Source of the DNA: Neocallimastix lanati (nom. inval.) | Taxonomy: Eukaryota; Neocallimastigomycota; Neocallimastigomycetes; Neocallimastigales; Neocallimastigaceae | Assembly: GCA_016946835.1 (NCBI GenBank) | Contig: JACVTC010000086.1 | Location: 452,501 to 472,500, forward strand | Direction: 5' to 3' | Length of the DNA: 20,000 nucleotides | Part shown: positions 1-9,504 of the stretch, piece by piece | Layout: every line of letters starts with the position of its first letter | How positions within the stretch are numbered: position 1 is the first letter of the stretch | The notes under the pieces: generated by a model | The model's input: only the letters and a program-made list of their open reading frames with translations | Database searches by the model: none | What the model was told of the DNA's origin: nothing | Program-made: the position numbers and the translations under genes

Positions 1-577
1 GAACAAATATTAAATAATGCCTTAATTTTTATATTAAATGAATATAAAATAATTTACTTAACTTTATTGATTAAATGATTGATTTGATAAATTTTATTTT
101 ATAAATTATTTTTTTTTCTAACAAAAAAAAAAATTAATAGAAATTAAATAATTTTAACTAACAATAAAACCAATTAAATATTATTATTCAGTTGTTTATA
201 TTTATATATATATATTTCTGTTTTTATTATGTAATATATATATATATTTATTATTATTGTTATTATTATATAAAATATAAAAAAAATTCTTTTGAAAAGA
301 GATAGAGTATAGTAATAAATATGAGAATGATGATGATGATTATTTTTTTTAACGTATTTAATAGCAAATAAATTTTTTTTTTTGTTTTTTTTTTTATAAA
401 AAAAAAAAAAAAAAAAAAAGATTCAAAAACTTGATTATTATTATAATTATTATTACTTATTTATTTATTTACTTATTGATTAAAAATTGATTTATGATTA
501 TTTTTATTACTTATTTTGATTTAGAGGTAATTATTAAAATTATATAATTATATATATACTTAAAAACCTAATTTTTC

Positions 578-622
<45 letters not shown>

Positions 623-667
623 CATTACCTAATTTTTAATTATTGTCGATGACTTTTCCTTTATTGC
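1..667. other. AT-rich intergenic flank downstream of the Stealth gene
   Basis: No gene is visible. The stretch holds TA and TTA microsatellites, a 22-base A run near 398-419 and a 38-base T run at 581-618, about 50 bases beyond the stop codon of the minus-strand Stealth gene. In such AT-rich DNA a specific polyadenylation signal cannot be picked out. Confidence 0.6.
581..618. repeat. 38-base T homopolymer
   Basis: An uninterrupted run of 38 T on the plus strand lies just past the 3' end of the Stealth gene. It reads as poly(A) in the direction of that gene. It is one of fifteen T runs of 20 or more on this strand. Confidence 0.9.
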
Positions 668-3075
668 CTAATTTTCAAATATTGATTTTTCTTCATATAT
701 CATATTTAATAATTCTAGGAGATCTCCGTTTAATTCTTTCATCAATTCTTTCTTATTTTTATATCCAAGACTGAAAAATAGTTTTTCGGAATGTATTAAT
801 TCTTTTATGCTTTTACTTTTTTCTATATCCCCTGAACGATAGTAAAGTTCTGGGTATACGGTTGCTTTGATCACCTGTTCACTCGTAGTATCAAATCCAT
901 AGTATGTAATGTTACGTTCTTCACTTAATACTGGAGGTTCGGCCTTTCTAATATTACCATAGCCAGCAACATATTCAGGGAAGAAAGGTTGGTCTGTACC
1001 ATAGATATTATAGGTTACAATAAGATAGAGAGGAAGAATGTCTGTATCCTTCTCTTTATTTTGATCTTTCCTTATGAATTTTGTCCATTCCTCTTGATAG
1101 AGTTGACGAACGGGTTCGAAAAGATCACGATAAAGTGGACATGGCATATCATACAAGTATCGATAGTTTTTAACATAGTTTTTATGGAAGGCATCAAAAA
1201 TTAATCGATAAGTTTCAACAAAGTCCTTTTGTTCCTTCACTTTCATTAATGATTTCTCCTCTCGTCTGCCAAGAGCATTCTTTAAATTATATTTTGGATA
1301 GTAATTACTATTAAAAAAGAATTGTGGATGAATAAAGTAGGTAAAGAAATGATGATCATTAAAGTAAATAAATCTTTCAGATATACCATTAATTTTATCC
1401 ATGTAAAATTCAATGATATGTTTATTATGAGTGAATGATACTTCCTCAGGAAGGATATCATTCTTATCAATTAACTCAACTCTAGTTTGTTCGGTATTTA
1501 ACCAAGATAACTCATCCTTTTGTTGAATGTTTTGATAGATAATAAAGATCTTACCTTTATGCCATGGCATATATTTACTAATCGAACGAAGAGAATATTT
1601 TAATCGATCCACACCGTAGGTACAATTACAATTACTACTGATGTCATCAAGTATATATACTATTGAAATATCGGATGCCCATTGCCATTCTTTCTCTAAT
1701 TCATTACCATAATAATTCAAAAGTAAATTTATTTCTTTCTCTTCTCTCACACTGATTTCTTTTTTAGGTTCGGAGAGAGCATCCTTCTTATCTAAATATT
1801 CATTCACAATTTTTAATTGATTCAAGAGATGTTCCTCTTCTAATTTTTCTTTAGTCATTTTACGAAGTTTTGCCATTTCATCGGTAACCGTTATTGTTTT
1901 ATTGATTTTTGGGAGGTACGAAATTTCTAAATCAACATATTCCTTTTTTTCAAAAGGAGCGGGTTCAGGATAACGAGTAATCATATATTGAGTGAATTGA
2001 TACAATGAATTTTGTTTAGAATATTCATCATTGAAATTGTAAACGTATAGATTCGTATCATTTCTAAATGAATTAAACTTTATAATATTTTTATTAAGAT
2101 TATTCGTGATACTACCAAAATGAATGTATTTTTTACCAATGTTAGCAGGAACCATTTCACTAGAATATTTTTGAATTGTTCTATTGTTTGGTAATGGTTT
2201 ACCAATGAATTTTTTAGTTTTACCTATACCATTCAATTTAATAGGGTAATTTTTATGTTGAGTAGCATAATAAAGATATGACTGATAGGTATATAGAACT
2301 TGGATTTCATAGTAACTTCTGAAACGATCAGAACAAATCACTTTAATTTCATCTGCAAAAAGTTCACGGAATGGCTGCATAAGATCACGGTATAAACTAT
2401 AAACGGTATGAAGAAGATAACGATATTTAAAATCTGGATCAAAATATTCCTGAATGACTTTACGAGTAAAGAACTTGGTAGCATGAAACATTTCAACTAC
2501 TCTATTATTATTAATAATAGAATCTGTTTTTTCTTGTGTAAGCAACACGGGATTACGACGATAAACCTTTGGATAAAAGCCATTACTAGTGAAAAAGAAA
2601 CATGGATGAATATAATTATTAATGAAAATATCATCATTGAAGTAAAGAAAACGTTCAGTGATTCCAGGGATTTTATCTAAAAAAAGTTCAATAGTATTAG
2701 AATCAAATGTTGGGAAGTAATGTTCCGGAATAAAATCTTTATGATAGACTAATTTTATTCTTGGGTTTGTAGTATTTAACCATTTTGGTATTTGGTTGGC
2801 TGTTACAATATATATTGTACCTTGGTGCCATGGCATATATTTTTCAACGGAACGTAATGAATAACGAAGTTCATCAGCAGAACGATCTCTACTATTAAAT
2901 GTTCTAAAACCGTTGTTATATTTAGATTTAACATCCAAGAAATCAACATCTGAACCATCAACCCAGGAATAAACAATGGACATACTTTTTGCCCATTCCC
3001 ATTCTGGTTCAATTTCACCACCATTATATCCTTTAATATAATCATCATCTGTTTTCTTCTTTTGTAAATTAATGA

Positions 3076-3114
<39 letters not shown>

Positions 3115-3793
3115 TCATAATACTAGTCTTTTTATTATTATTATTATTTATTTGGTCCATTTTTTCTTCAATATTATTTTTATTATCTGTTTTGATTTTA
3201 GCTTCTTCAATGTTATTTTTATTATCTGTTTTGAGTTCAGCTTCTTCAATGTTATTTTTATTATCTGTTTTGAGTTCAGCTTCTTCAATGTTATTTTTAT
3301 TATCTGTTTTGAGTTCAGCTTCTTCAATGTTATTTTTATTATCTGTTTTGAGTTCAGCTTCTTCAATGTTATTTTTATTATCTGTTTTTAGTTCAGCTTC
3401 TTCAATGTTATTTTTATTATCTGTTTTGAGTTCAGCTTCTTCAACTTTAATTTCGTTTTCTTTAACATTTTCAATATTTATATCACCATTAATATTATTT
3501 TTATTGTTTTCTTCATTGTCCGCTAATTCATTTGAATCTAAATTAACAATATTTTCGTAATCTTCTTCAAAATTCATATTATTGAATTCATTATTCCCTA
3601 TTATATTATCTTTAGCATTATTGACTTCTAATTTTAAATTTAAATCATCATTATTGATATTTTTAATTATACTTTCATTGTCTTTAACATGTCTGTTTAT
3701 TGAATTTATATTATACAATAATACTATAAGTATAATAAAAATTAATATAAATAATAAGTTTTTCCTTCTTGCTAAAGCTCTTGGTCTAAACAT
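668..3793 (-). CDS. Stealth-family membrane sugar-phosphotransferase with two tandem Stealth modules
   Basis: This 1041-residue protein looks like a type II Golgi or secretory membrane enzyme. Stealth proteins transfer sugar-1-phosphate groups to glycans (bacterial capsule enzymes; the GlcNAc-1-phosphotransferase alpha/beta subunit in animals). A basic N-terminus (MFRPRALARRKN) precedes a hydrophobic anchor at about residues 13-29. An acidic, Asn-rich stem to about residue 255 contains seven 13-residue repeats (117-207) and an 11-Asn run. Module 1 (about 270-600) has the CR1 motif SIVYSWVDGSD near 277-282, then CR2-like ELRYSLRSVEKYMPWH, FDSNTIE and YFNDDIF near 385-390, then a CR3-like segment. 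Module 2 (about 700-940) repeats this order (LKYSLRSISKYMPWH, ISERFIYFND) but has ILDD in place of WVDGSD and FNDHH in place of FNDD, so it may be a non-catalytic copy. A clear CR4 was not seen. The start is the first Met of an open frame, directly before the basic patch and anchor. Family assignment is firm; the substrate is unknown. Confidence 0.88.
3077..3109 (-). repeat. (AAT)11 microsatellite encoding an Asn run
   Basis: Eleven perfect AAT codons encode polyasparagine immediately after the 39-bp repeat region and before module 1 of the Stealth protein. Such runs are typical of very AT-rich genomes and probably act as an unstructured linker. Confidence 0.9.
3173..3445 (-). repeat. 39-bp in-frame tandem repeat, seven copies, in the stem of the Stealth gene
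   Basis: Seven consecutive 39-bp units each encode 13 residues of the form IEEAELKTDNKNN. The first unit begins with Val and the last reads IEEAKIKTDNKNN. A partial eighth unit (IEE) follows. The middle units are almost identical in DNA, which points to recent expansion by slippage or unequal exchange. Because 39 is a multiple of three, the frame is kept at any copy number. The unit is acidic and basic mixed and hydrophilic, consistent with a flexible or helical stalk between the membrane anchor and the catalytic modules. Confidence 0.93.
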
Positions 3794-4960
3794 TTTTTCT
3801 TTATTATTTTAAAAAAAAAAAAAATTATAAATAGTATTATTGATAATTAAAATAAATAATAATATTTTTTCTTTTTTTTAAAAAATAAAGATTTATTCTA
3901 ATTATACAATAATACTAACAAAAAAAAAATATATATATATATATATTTATATATGTATTTGTATATATAATTCAATATTTAAAAGTAATTTTTTATTAAA
4001 TAAATAAATAAATAAATATATAAATAAATTTATATTAATCAATATATTATTTAAATGAAAAAAAAAATTTATTTAATTATTTATTTATTTTTCTTTATAA
4101 TAGGCAAAAAAAAAGTGGTGAAACTCTATTTTTTTTTATTTTTTTATTCCTTTTTATTTTTTTTTTTTTTTTTTTTTTATTTTTTTATTCCTTTATATTT
4201 TATTTCGAAAAAAAAAAAAAATTTTTTTATTTTATTCTTTTTTTTTTTTTAATTTGCTATTTTTATTATAAAATTTATTTTTATTTATTAAATTAAACAT
4301 GGAATAAATAAAAATAAAAAATTATAAATATATACTATATAATTATTTATTTATATATTTTATTGTGATTTATTTATAAATATAAATATATTAATATTTA
4401 TATTTATAACTATATATTTATATAATATTAATATTAATATTATATAAATATATTTATATTATATATTATATATTTATATATATTAATTATTAAATTAAAT
4501 ACATGGCTCTTCATAAATAAAAAATTTTTTTTTTTGATTATATTATATTTAAATTTATTATCCATCCATCCATTGGACTAGAATAAATTAAAAACTATTA
4601 TTGAACTCCAATAGAAATTACATATAATAAATAAATAATTTGAATGTGATTCATTTCGCCAATTTTTATAATACAAATTTTCAATACGCCATTTATTATT
4701 AATGGCTTGTAAAATTTTTTGTTAACGCCATAAAAATTTTAATAAAATTATATGTAAAAAAAATAAATGTATAAATAAATAAACAAACAAATAAATAAAT
4801 AAATAAAGAATGTAATAAGTATATAAAATAAATCTATCCATTATATGATTTATTTAATTATTCACTTAATAATTAATTTAAAATTTGAAATAACAAAATA
4901 ATACAATAAAATAATATTATGTAGCATAAAGTATCTATAGCCACAAATTTATATATATCA
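3794..4960. other. AT-rich intergenic region 5' of the Stealth gene
   Basis: No supported gene. Contents are A-runs just before the Stealth start codon, TA and AAAT microsatellites, a 22-base T run at 4157-4178, long T/A blocks that translate only to poly-Phe or poly-Lys, and near 4560-4740 a slightly less AT-biased patch holding GGCG-containing motifs. The Stealth promoter should lie in 3800-4050, but no individual element can be assigned. Confidence 0.5.
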
Positions 4961-4981
4961 CGTGAAAATTGGCGTAATGCA
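4650..4981. repeat. Imperfect inverted repeat with AAAATTGGCG core, plus related motifs and a CACGTG box
   Basis: The core CGCCAATTTT at 4657-4666 is the exact reverse complement of AAAATTGGCG at 4965-4974. Similarity continues a few bases further (TGGCGAAATGAA against TGGCGTAATGCA). Two more CGCCA copies occur at 4687 and 4726. The palindrome TCACGTGA, an E-box-like sequence, sits at 4958-4965 and overlaps the right arm. These may be terminal inverted repeats of a small non-autonomous element or transcription-factor sites; no gene directly adjoins. Confidence 0.4.
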
Positions 4982-5036
4982 ACCTCCCCAAATAATTTTT
5001 ATTTTTTTAAAAGTATTTAATAATATAAAATCATTA

Positions 5037-5835
5037 TTATTTATTATTCAATTCAAATTATTCAATTACTTATTATTCAATTATTTATTATTTAATTATT
5101 TATTATTTATTATTTATTATTTATTATTTATTATTCAATTATTCAATTATTTATTATTTATCATTTATTATTCAATAATTTATTATTCAATTATTTATTA
5201 TTTATTATTTATTATTTATTATTTATTATTTATTATTTATTATTTATTATTTATTATTTATTATTTATTATTTATTATTTATTATTCAATTATTATTCAA
5301 TTATTTATTATTTATTATTATTTATTATTTATTATTCAATTATTTATTATTTATTATTTATTATTATTCAATTATTCAATTATTTATTATTTATCATTTA
5401 TTATTCAATTATTTATTATTTATTATTTATTATTTATTATTTATTATTTATTATTTATTATTTATTATTATTCAATTATTCAATTATTTATTATTTATCA
5501 TTTATTATTCAATTATTTATTATTCAATTATTTATTATTTATTATTTATTATTTATTATTTATTAATTATTTATTATTTATTATTCAATTATTTAATTAT
5601 TTATTATTTATTATTTAATTATTTATAAATAAATACTCTTTTTTTATTATTTATTATTCCATTATTTATTATTTATTATTTATTATTCCATTATTTATTA
5701 TTTATAATTTATTTATTAATCATTATTCAATTATTTATTACTTATTTAATTATTTAATTATTTATAATTTATTATTTATTACTTATTACTTATTATTTAA
5801 TTATTTAATTATTTATAATTTATATTTAATATTTA
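5037..5835. repeat. TTATTTATTATTCAATTA-type satellite
   Basis: About 800 bp consists almost wholly of TTATT and TTATTTA words, with interspersed ATTCAATTATT units at irregular spacing. The long reading frame across it (Leu-Leu-Phe-Ile-Ile-Tyr-Tyr repeated) is a product of the repeat, not a gene. It separates the GGCG-motif patch from the copia remnant. Confidence 0.9.
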
Positions 5836-6121
5836 ATATTTAATATTTATGTAATAATAAAATTCTCGTTTGGAATAAATTATTTCATACATGTCAAGCA
5901 TTTTCATTTAATTCTTCTCAAGCCACAAATAAAAGAAATGTAATATCCCAAATTGTTATACACTATCCAATTGATAAATTTAACTAACGTTAATAAAGAA
6001 AAAATAATTTTCCCATTTCTCATAATAAGACATAAAAGTGCTATTGGCAAAAAGAAGACACAGTTTTGATCTAGAATTATTAAACAAAAGAAACAAGTTT
6101 AATCAACAAACAGTAAGTTAA
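5836..6121. other. Transition region, possible upstream remains of the copia element
   Basis: Composition becomes mixed from about 5865, with more G and C than the satellite. No recognisable motif could be read in any frame, although its position directly before the reverse-transcriptase remnant makes decayed pol sequence plausible. Confidence 0.3.
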
Positions 6122-7054
6122 TCTTTTAGAAGAAAATCTGAAATATATAAAACTATTAAAACTATCAAAGTCAAATTCAAAAATTCAAAGTGTGAATATA
6201 TTAAATATTTACTTGGAATAAAAGTTGTCAAAAAATTTTTTTTTAATTTTTCCATTTCACAAACTAACTATGTAGACAATGTTTTATCCAAATTTAAAGT
6301 TAACAACACTAGTAAAGCAAAAAACAGCATTCATTGGTGATAACATTTAAAAAAAATCATAATCCTTTCGACTAAACTACTTACAAAAGAGATTTTAAGT
6401 TCTCTGATTTACTTAACAAAATGTACTCATCCCGACATATCATTTACTGTAAATTAGACGGGCAAGGAACGCCGAAAATCCAACAATTTCTGATTAGAAC
6501 AAGATAATTAATTAATGTTTTTAAATATCTAAATTCTACTAAAAATTACAAAATTAAATACACATGAATAGGGGAATTTATTGCTTTTTACTTGACTCTA
6601 TCTTAGGAGGAGATTCAAAAGATAAAAAAATCTATCTCTAGGCATACCATTTGTATGGGAACAAATCCAATCTCCCGGACATCAAGAAAACAAACAATAG
6701 TTGCCACCTCCACAATGGAAACAGAATACATAGAAACAATAATAGAATATACAAAGAAAATATTATGGATAAGAAACATTTTATTTGAACTATTTAATTT
6801 CAACAAACCAATTATAATTTACAACGATAATCAAGCTAACAAAACAACATTTGAAAATGAACATTTAAACTTAAAATTAAATTGTGTAATCATAAAATTT
6901 TGTTTTAATCAAGATCATATTAAAAATAAAAGATTAACTTTAAATTACATTAGCCGATGTATTAACCAAAAATGTTAACAGAACTCAAATGTCAAAATTG
7001 TCAAATATAATTTTTGATAAATCAGAGAAATTAAGTTTGACAGGGGAATGTTAA
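6122..7054 (+). pseudogene. Ty1/copia retrotransposon pol remnant (reverse transcriptase C-terminal part, RNase H)
   Basis: Several frames in copia order show the 3' part of pol. At about 6131-6340 there is KYLLGIK followed by ISQTNYVDNVL, the region just after the reverse-transcriptase core. At 6401-6451 there is IYLTKCTHPDISF, matching the conserved YLxxxTRPDI motif. Near 6523 there is KYLNSTKNYKIKY. RNase H then runs in one frame from about 6607 to 6951, with PISRTSRKQ, TMETEYIE (family STEAEYIA) and YNDNQANK (family YCDNQSA). After a frame change near 6952 the canonical end ADVLTKNV is read, with a stop at 7052-7054. Gag, protease, integrase and the catalytic YVDD region are missing. Stops and shifts between blocks show that it is dead. 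Confidence 0.88.
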
Positions 7055-7060
7055 TATTAT
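7040..7060 (+). other. Polypurine tract and probable 3' LTR start of the copia remnant
   Basis: ACAGGGGAA is directly followed by TGTTAATATTA from 7049. A G-rich purine tract abutting a TG-initiated LTR is where plus-strand priming occurs in LTR elements, and its place at the very end of pol fits. The LTR's right end was not found: the following sequence merges into AT repeats, and no matching 5' LTR is visible upstream. Confidence 0.55.
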
Positions 7061-7207
7061 AAACCATAAATTCCTGACTCTTAACAATTATTATTTATTA
7101 TTTATTAATTAATCAATTCTTCAAAATATTATTTATTAGAGTAAATTTTATTTATATTTTATTATTAATGAAATCTTAAAATTAATTTTTTATTTCACTA
7201 TTTGAGA

Positions 7208-7240
<33 letters not shown>

Positions 7241-7744
7241 AACTTTGGTTAGAAAAAATTCAAGAAATTTACTTTTATTTGTTATTATTAAGTTTAACTC
7301 ACCATTAATTTTAATCAAAATTTCTATACATTATAGCTATCCAATTTATTTTTTATAATATTTGAACCTATATTAATTAAAAAATTAAATATAAACTTCA
7401 ACAACTATAATAATATCTAATTTAATAATATTAAACTTCATTATTTTATTTATTTCAATTATAATAATTATTGGTTACTACTACTAATTACTATATTACT
7501 ATTTTCGTTATTTCTTTGATTCAAAAATTTCTTTTTCTAATGAAATAAATTTTTCTTTTTTCTTTTTTTCTTTTTTCTTTTTTTCTTTTTTTCTTTTTTT
7601 CTTTTTTTTTTTTTTTTTTTTTATCATTTATCATTTTTAATATTTATTATATCTCGTATTAATCGAGTTACACTTTATAAAATTTTTTATTTTATTTTAT
7701 TTTATTATATTTTTGTAATATTCATTATCATATTTATTAATTTT
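7061..7744. other. AT-rich spacer, possibly LTR remains then simple repeats
   Basis: No gene. The first 150 or so bases may be decayed LTR. Next come a 30-base T run at 7210-7239, plain AT-rich DNA, and a pyrimidine stretch of repeated T6-7C units at about 7555-7600 ending in a 21-base T run. Confidence 0.5.
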
Positions 7745-8000
7745 AACTTTTTTTTTCTTTCTTTGATAACTTTTCATTAACAACTTTAGTTTAAATATAA
7801 TTTATTTTTTTTTCTTTCTTTGAAAACTTTTCATTTTATTTTATTTTTTTTTCTTTGAAAACTTTTCTTTAACAACTTTAATTTAAATATATTTTATTTT
7901 TTTTTCTTTCTTTGATAACTTTTCTTTAACAACTTTAATTTAAATATATTTTTTATTTTCTTTCTTGATAACTTTTTCTTTAACAACTTTAGTTTCAATA
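7745..8000. repeat. 57-bp minisatellite, five copies
   Basis: The unit runs TTTTTTTTCTTTCTTTGATAAC, then TTTTCTTTAACAACTTT, then AATTTAAATATATTTTA. The anchor CTTTGA(T/A)AAC recurs near 7761, 7818, 7853, 7910 and 7964. Spacings are about 57, 35, 57 and 54, so the second unit has an internal deletion. No coding potential. Confidence 0.85.
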
Positions 8001-8343
8001 TATATTATATTATATTATATTATTATTATTTTTTTTTTTATTTTTTTATCATAATTTCGAATGATATATTAGCTAATAAAACTAATGAACTAGTAAAAAA
8101 ATTTTTTAAATATAAATAATTATTTTGTTTAAAAGATTTCTACTATTTAATTATTTCTCTCCAAAAATTAAGTTTCTAATTTTTAATTTTATATAAAAAT
8201 CAAATTCTTCTTTTTTATTTATTAAAGAATAATTCACTACCTTTATCATCATATCATTAAAACTATTCAATGTAATTTTCCTTTTAATGTATGTATTTTA
8301 CTTATCATTAAATACATTTCAATAAAAGAATATTTCATTAAAT

Positions 8344-8392
<49 letters not shown>

Positions 8393-8686
8393 ACTTCAAA
8401 TAAGTGAAGTCTTTCTAACATTGTAATATTTTTATTATTTATATATTTTTAATATACATTTTTCAATAATTGTGTATATGGATATTTTTCTTTCAAAGGG
8501 TCTCTTTTATAATCAAAATAAATTAAAGTTTAATATTTTTCTTCGGTTTTGGATAGAAAATTTTTTATTAATTTTAAAATAAATTATATCTTCAATCTCC
8601 TACTTAAAATACAGTAATATTATTTATGAAATCAATATCATAGTTTCTATTTTTAAAAATTAGGGCCATTACTTATATCCTTTTAA

Positions 8687-8727
<41 letters not shown>

Positions 8728-9378
8728 TTTATTTTTATTTTATTTCTTGGTACTTCTATTATATCTATATTTTTTTTATTATTAAGGTTTCATATAACTT
8801 AATAATTCCCAATTTTTAATAGTTTTTAAAATGTTCATATTAATTAAAATTGAAAATAAACTTTTACTTTTTCATTTGTTGATATACATATTCAGTAATA
8901 TCAAAATTTTCATTTATCCTTCATCTATTTTTATATCATCTTTAATCAGTGGAAAAAATATATTCTAGGCAGTGCAACTACACTATTCTTCAATAGTAAT
9001 GATTATATATTCCTTAATTTCTGGTATAATTAAAAATACAATGTCATTTAATTTTGTACCTGTTGTACTACTTATTTAAAATACAAAGAGAGAAAAATAT
9101 TTATTTATATTTGTATATTTGTATATTTTTTTTATAAATATATTGAGTATAGTCAAAAAAGTTTATTAAAGCATATAAATAATATTACATATAAATATTT
9201 TAATACTAAGATTTGATTTTTAATAATATTTTATTATCAAAACTAACTAATTCTAAATAAAAAACTTTATTTTATAAAAATTATAAAAATAATATATTCT
9301 AATATTCTATTACTTATAAAAAAATATATATATATATAAATAATTGTAATTATTATTATTATTATTATCATTATTTTA

Positions 9379-9431
<53 letters not shown>

Positions 9432-9504
9432 TAATAATAATATTATTATTCTTATTAATTTTTAAGATATGTAGAATAACATTCATATAGTGATGTTTAA
9501 AATT
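8001..9504. other. AT-rich intergenic region 3' of the 7TM gene
   Basis: No supported gene. It holds two very long T runs (44 bases at 8345-8388, 37 bases at 8689-8725), TA and TTA microsatellites near 9320-9400 and a 24-base T run at 9401-9424. The interval 8860-9070 has more mixed composition than its surroundings, but no frame shows a recognisable domain. Confidence 0.5.
8345..8388. repeat. 44-base T homopolymer
   Basis: An uninterrupted run of 44 T on the plus strand, the second longest in the window. Confidence 0.92.

Noticed and set aside
3072-3560. Antisense 162-residue Leu/Ser-rich open frame, and two shorter frames over the same place
   Set aside because: They are shadows of the 39-bp in-frame repeat and the AAT run of the Stealth gene; a repeat whose length is a multiple of three keeps several frames open at once.
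4055-4252. 65-residue Phe/Lys-rich open frame
   Set aside because: It consists of T and A homopolymer blocks; it has no composition typical of a real protein.
4962-5618. 218-residue open frame rich in Leu, Phe, Ile and Tyr
   Set aside because: After the first few codons it is a direct translation of the TTATTTATTATTCAAT satellite with no domain-like composition.
8860-9070. Mixed-composition patch thought to be a decayed gene
   Set aside because: All three minus-strand frames carry stops and no family motif could be read, so only the change in composition can be stated.
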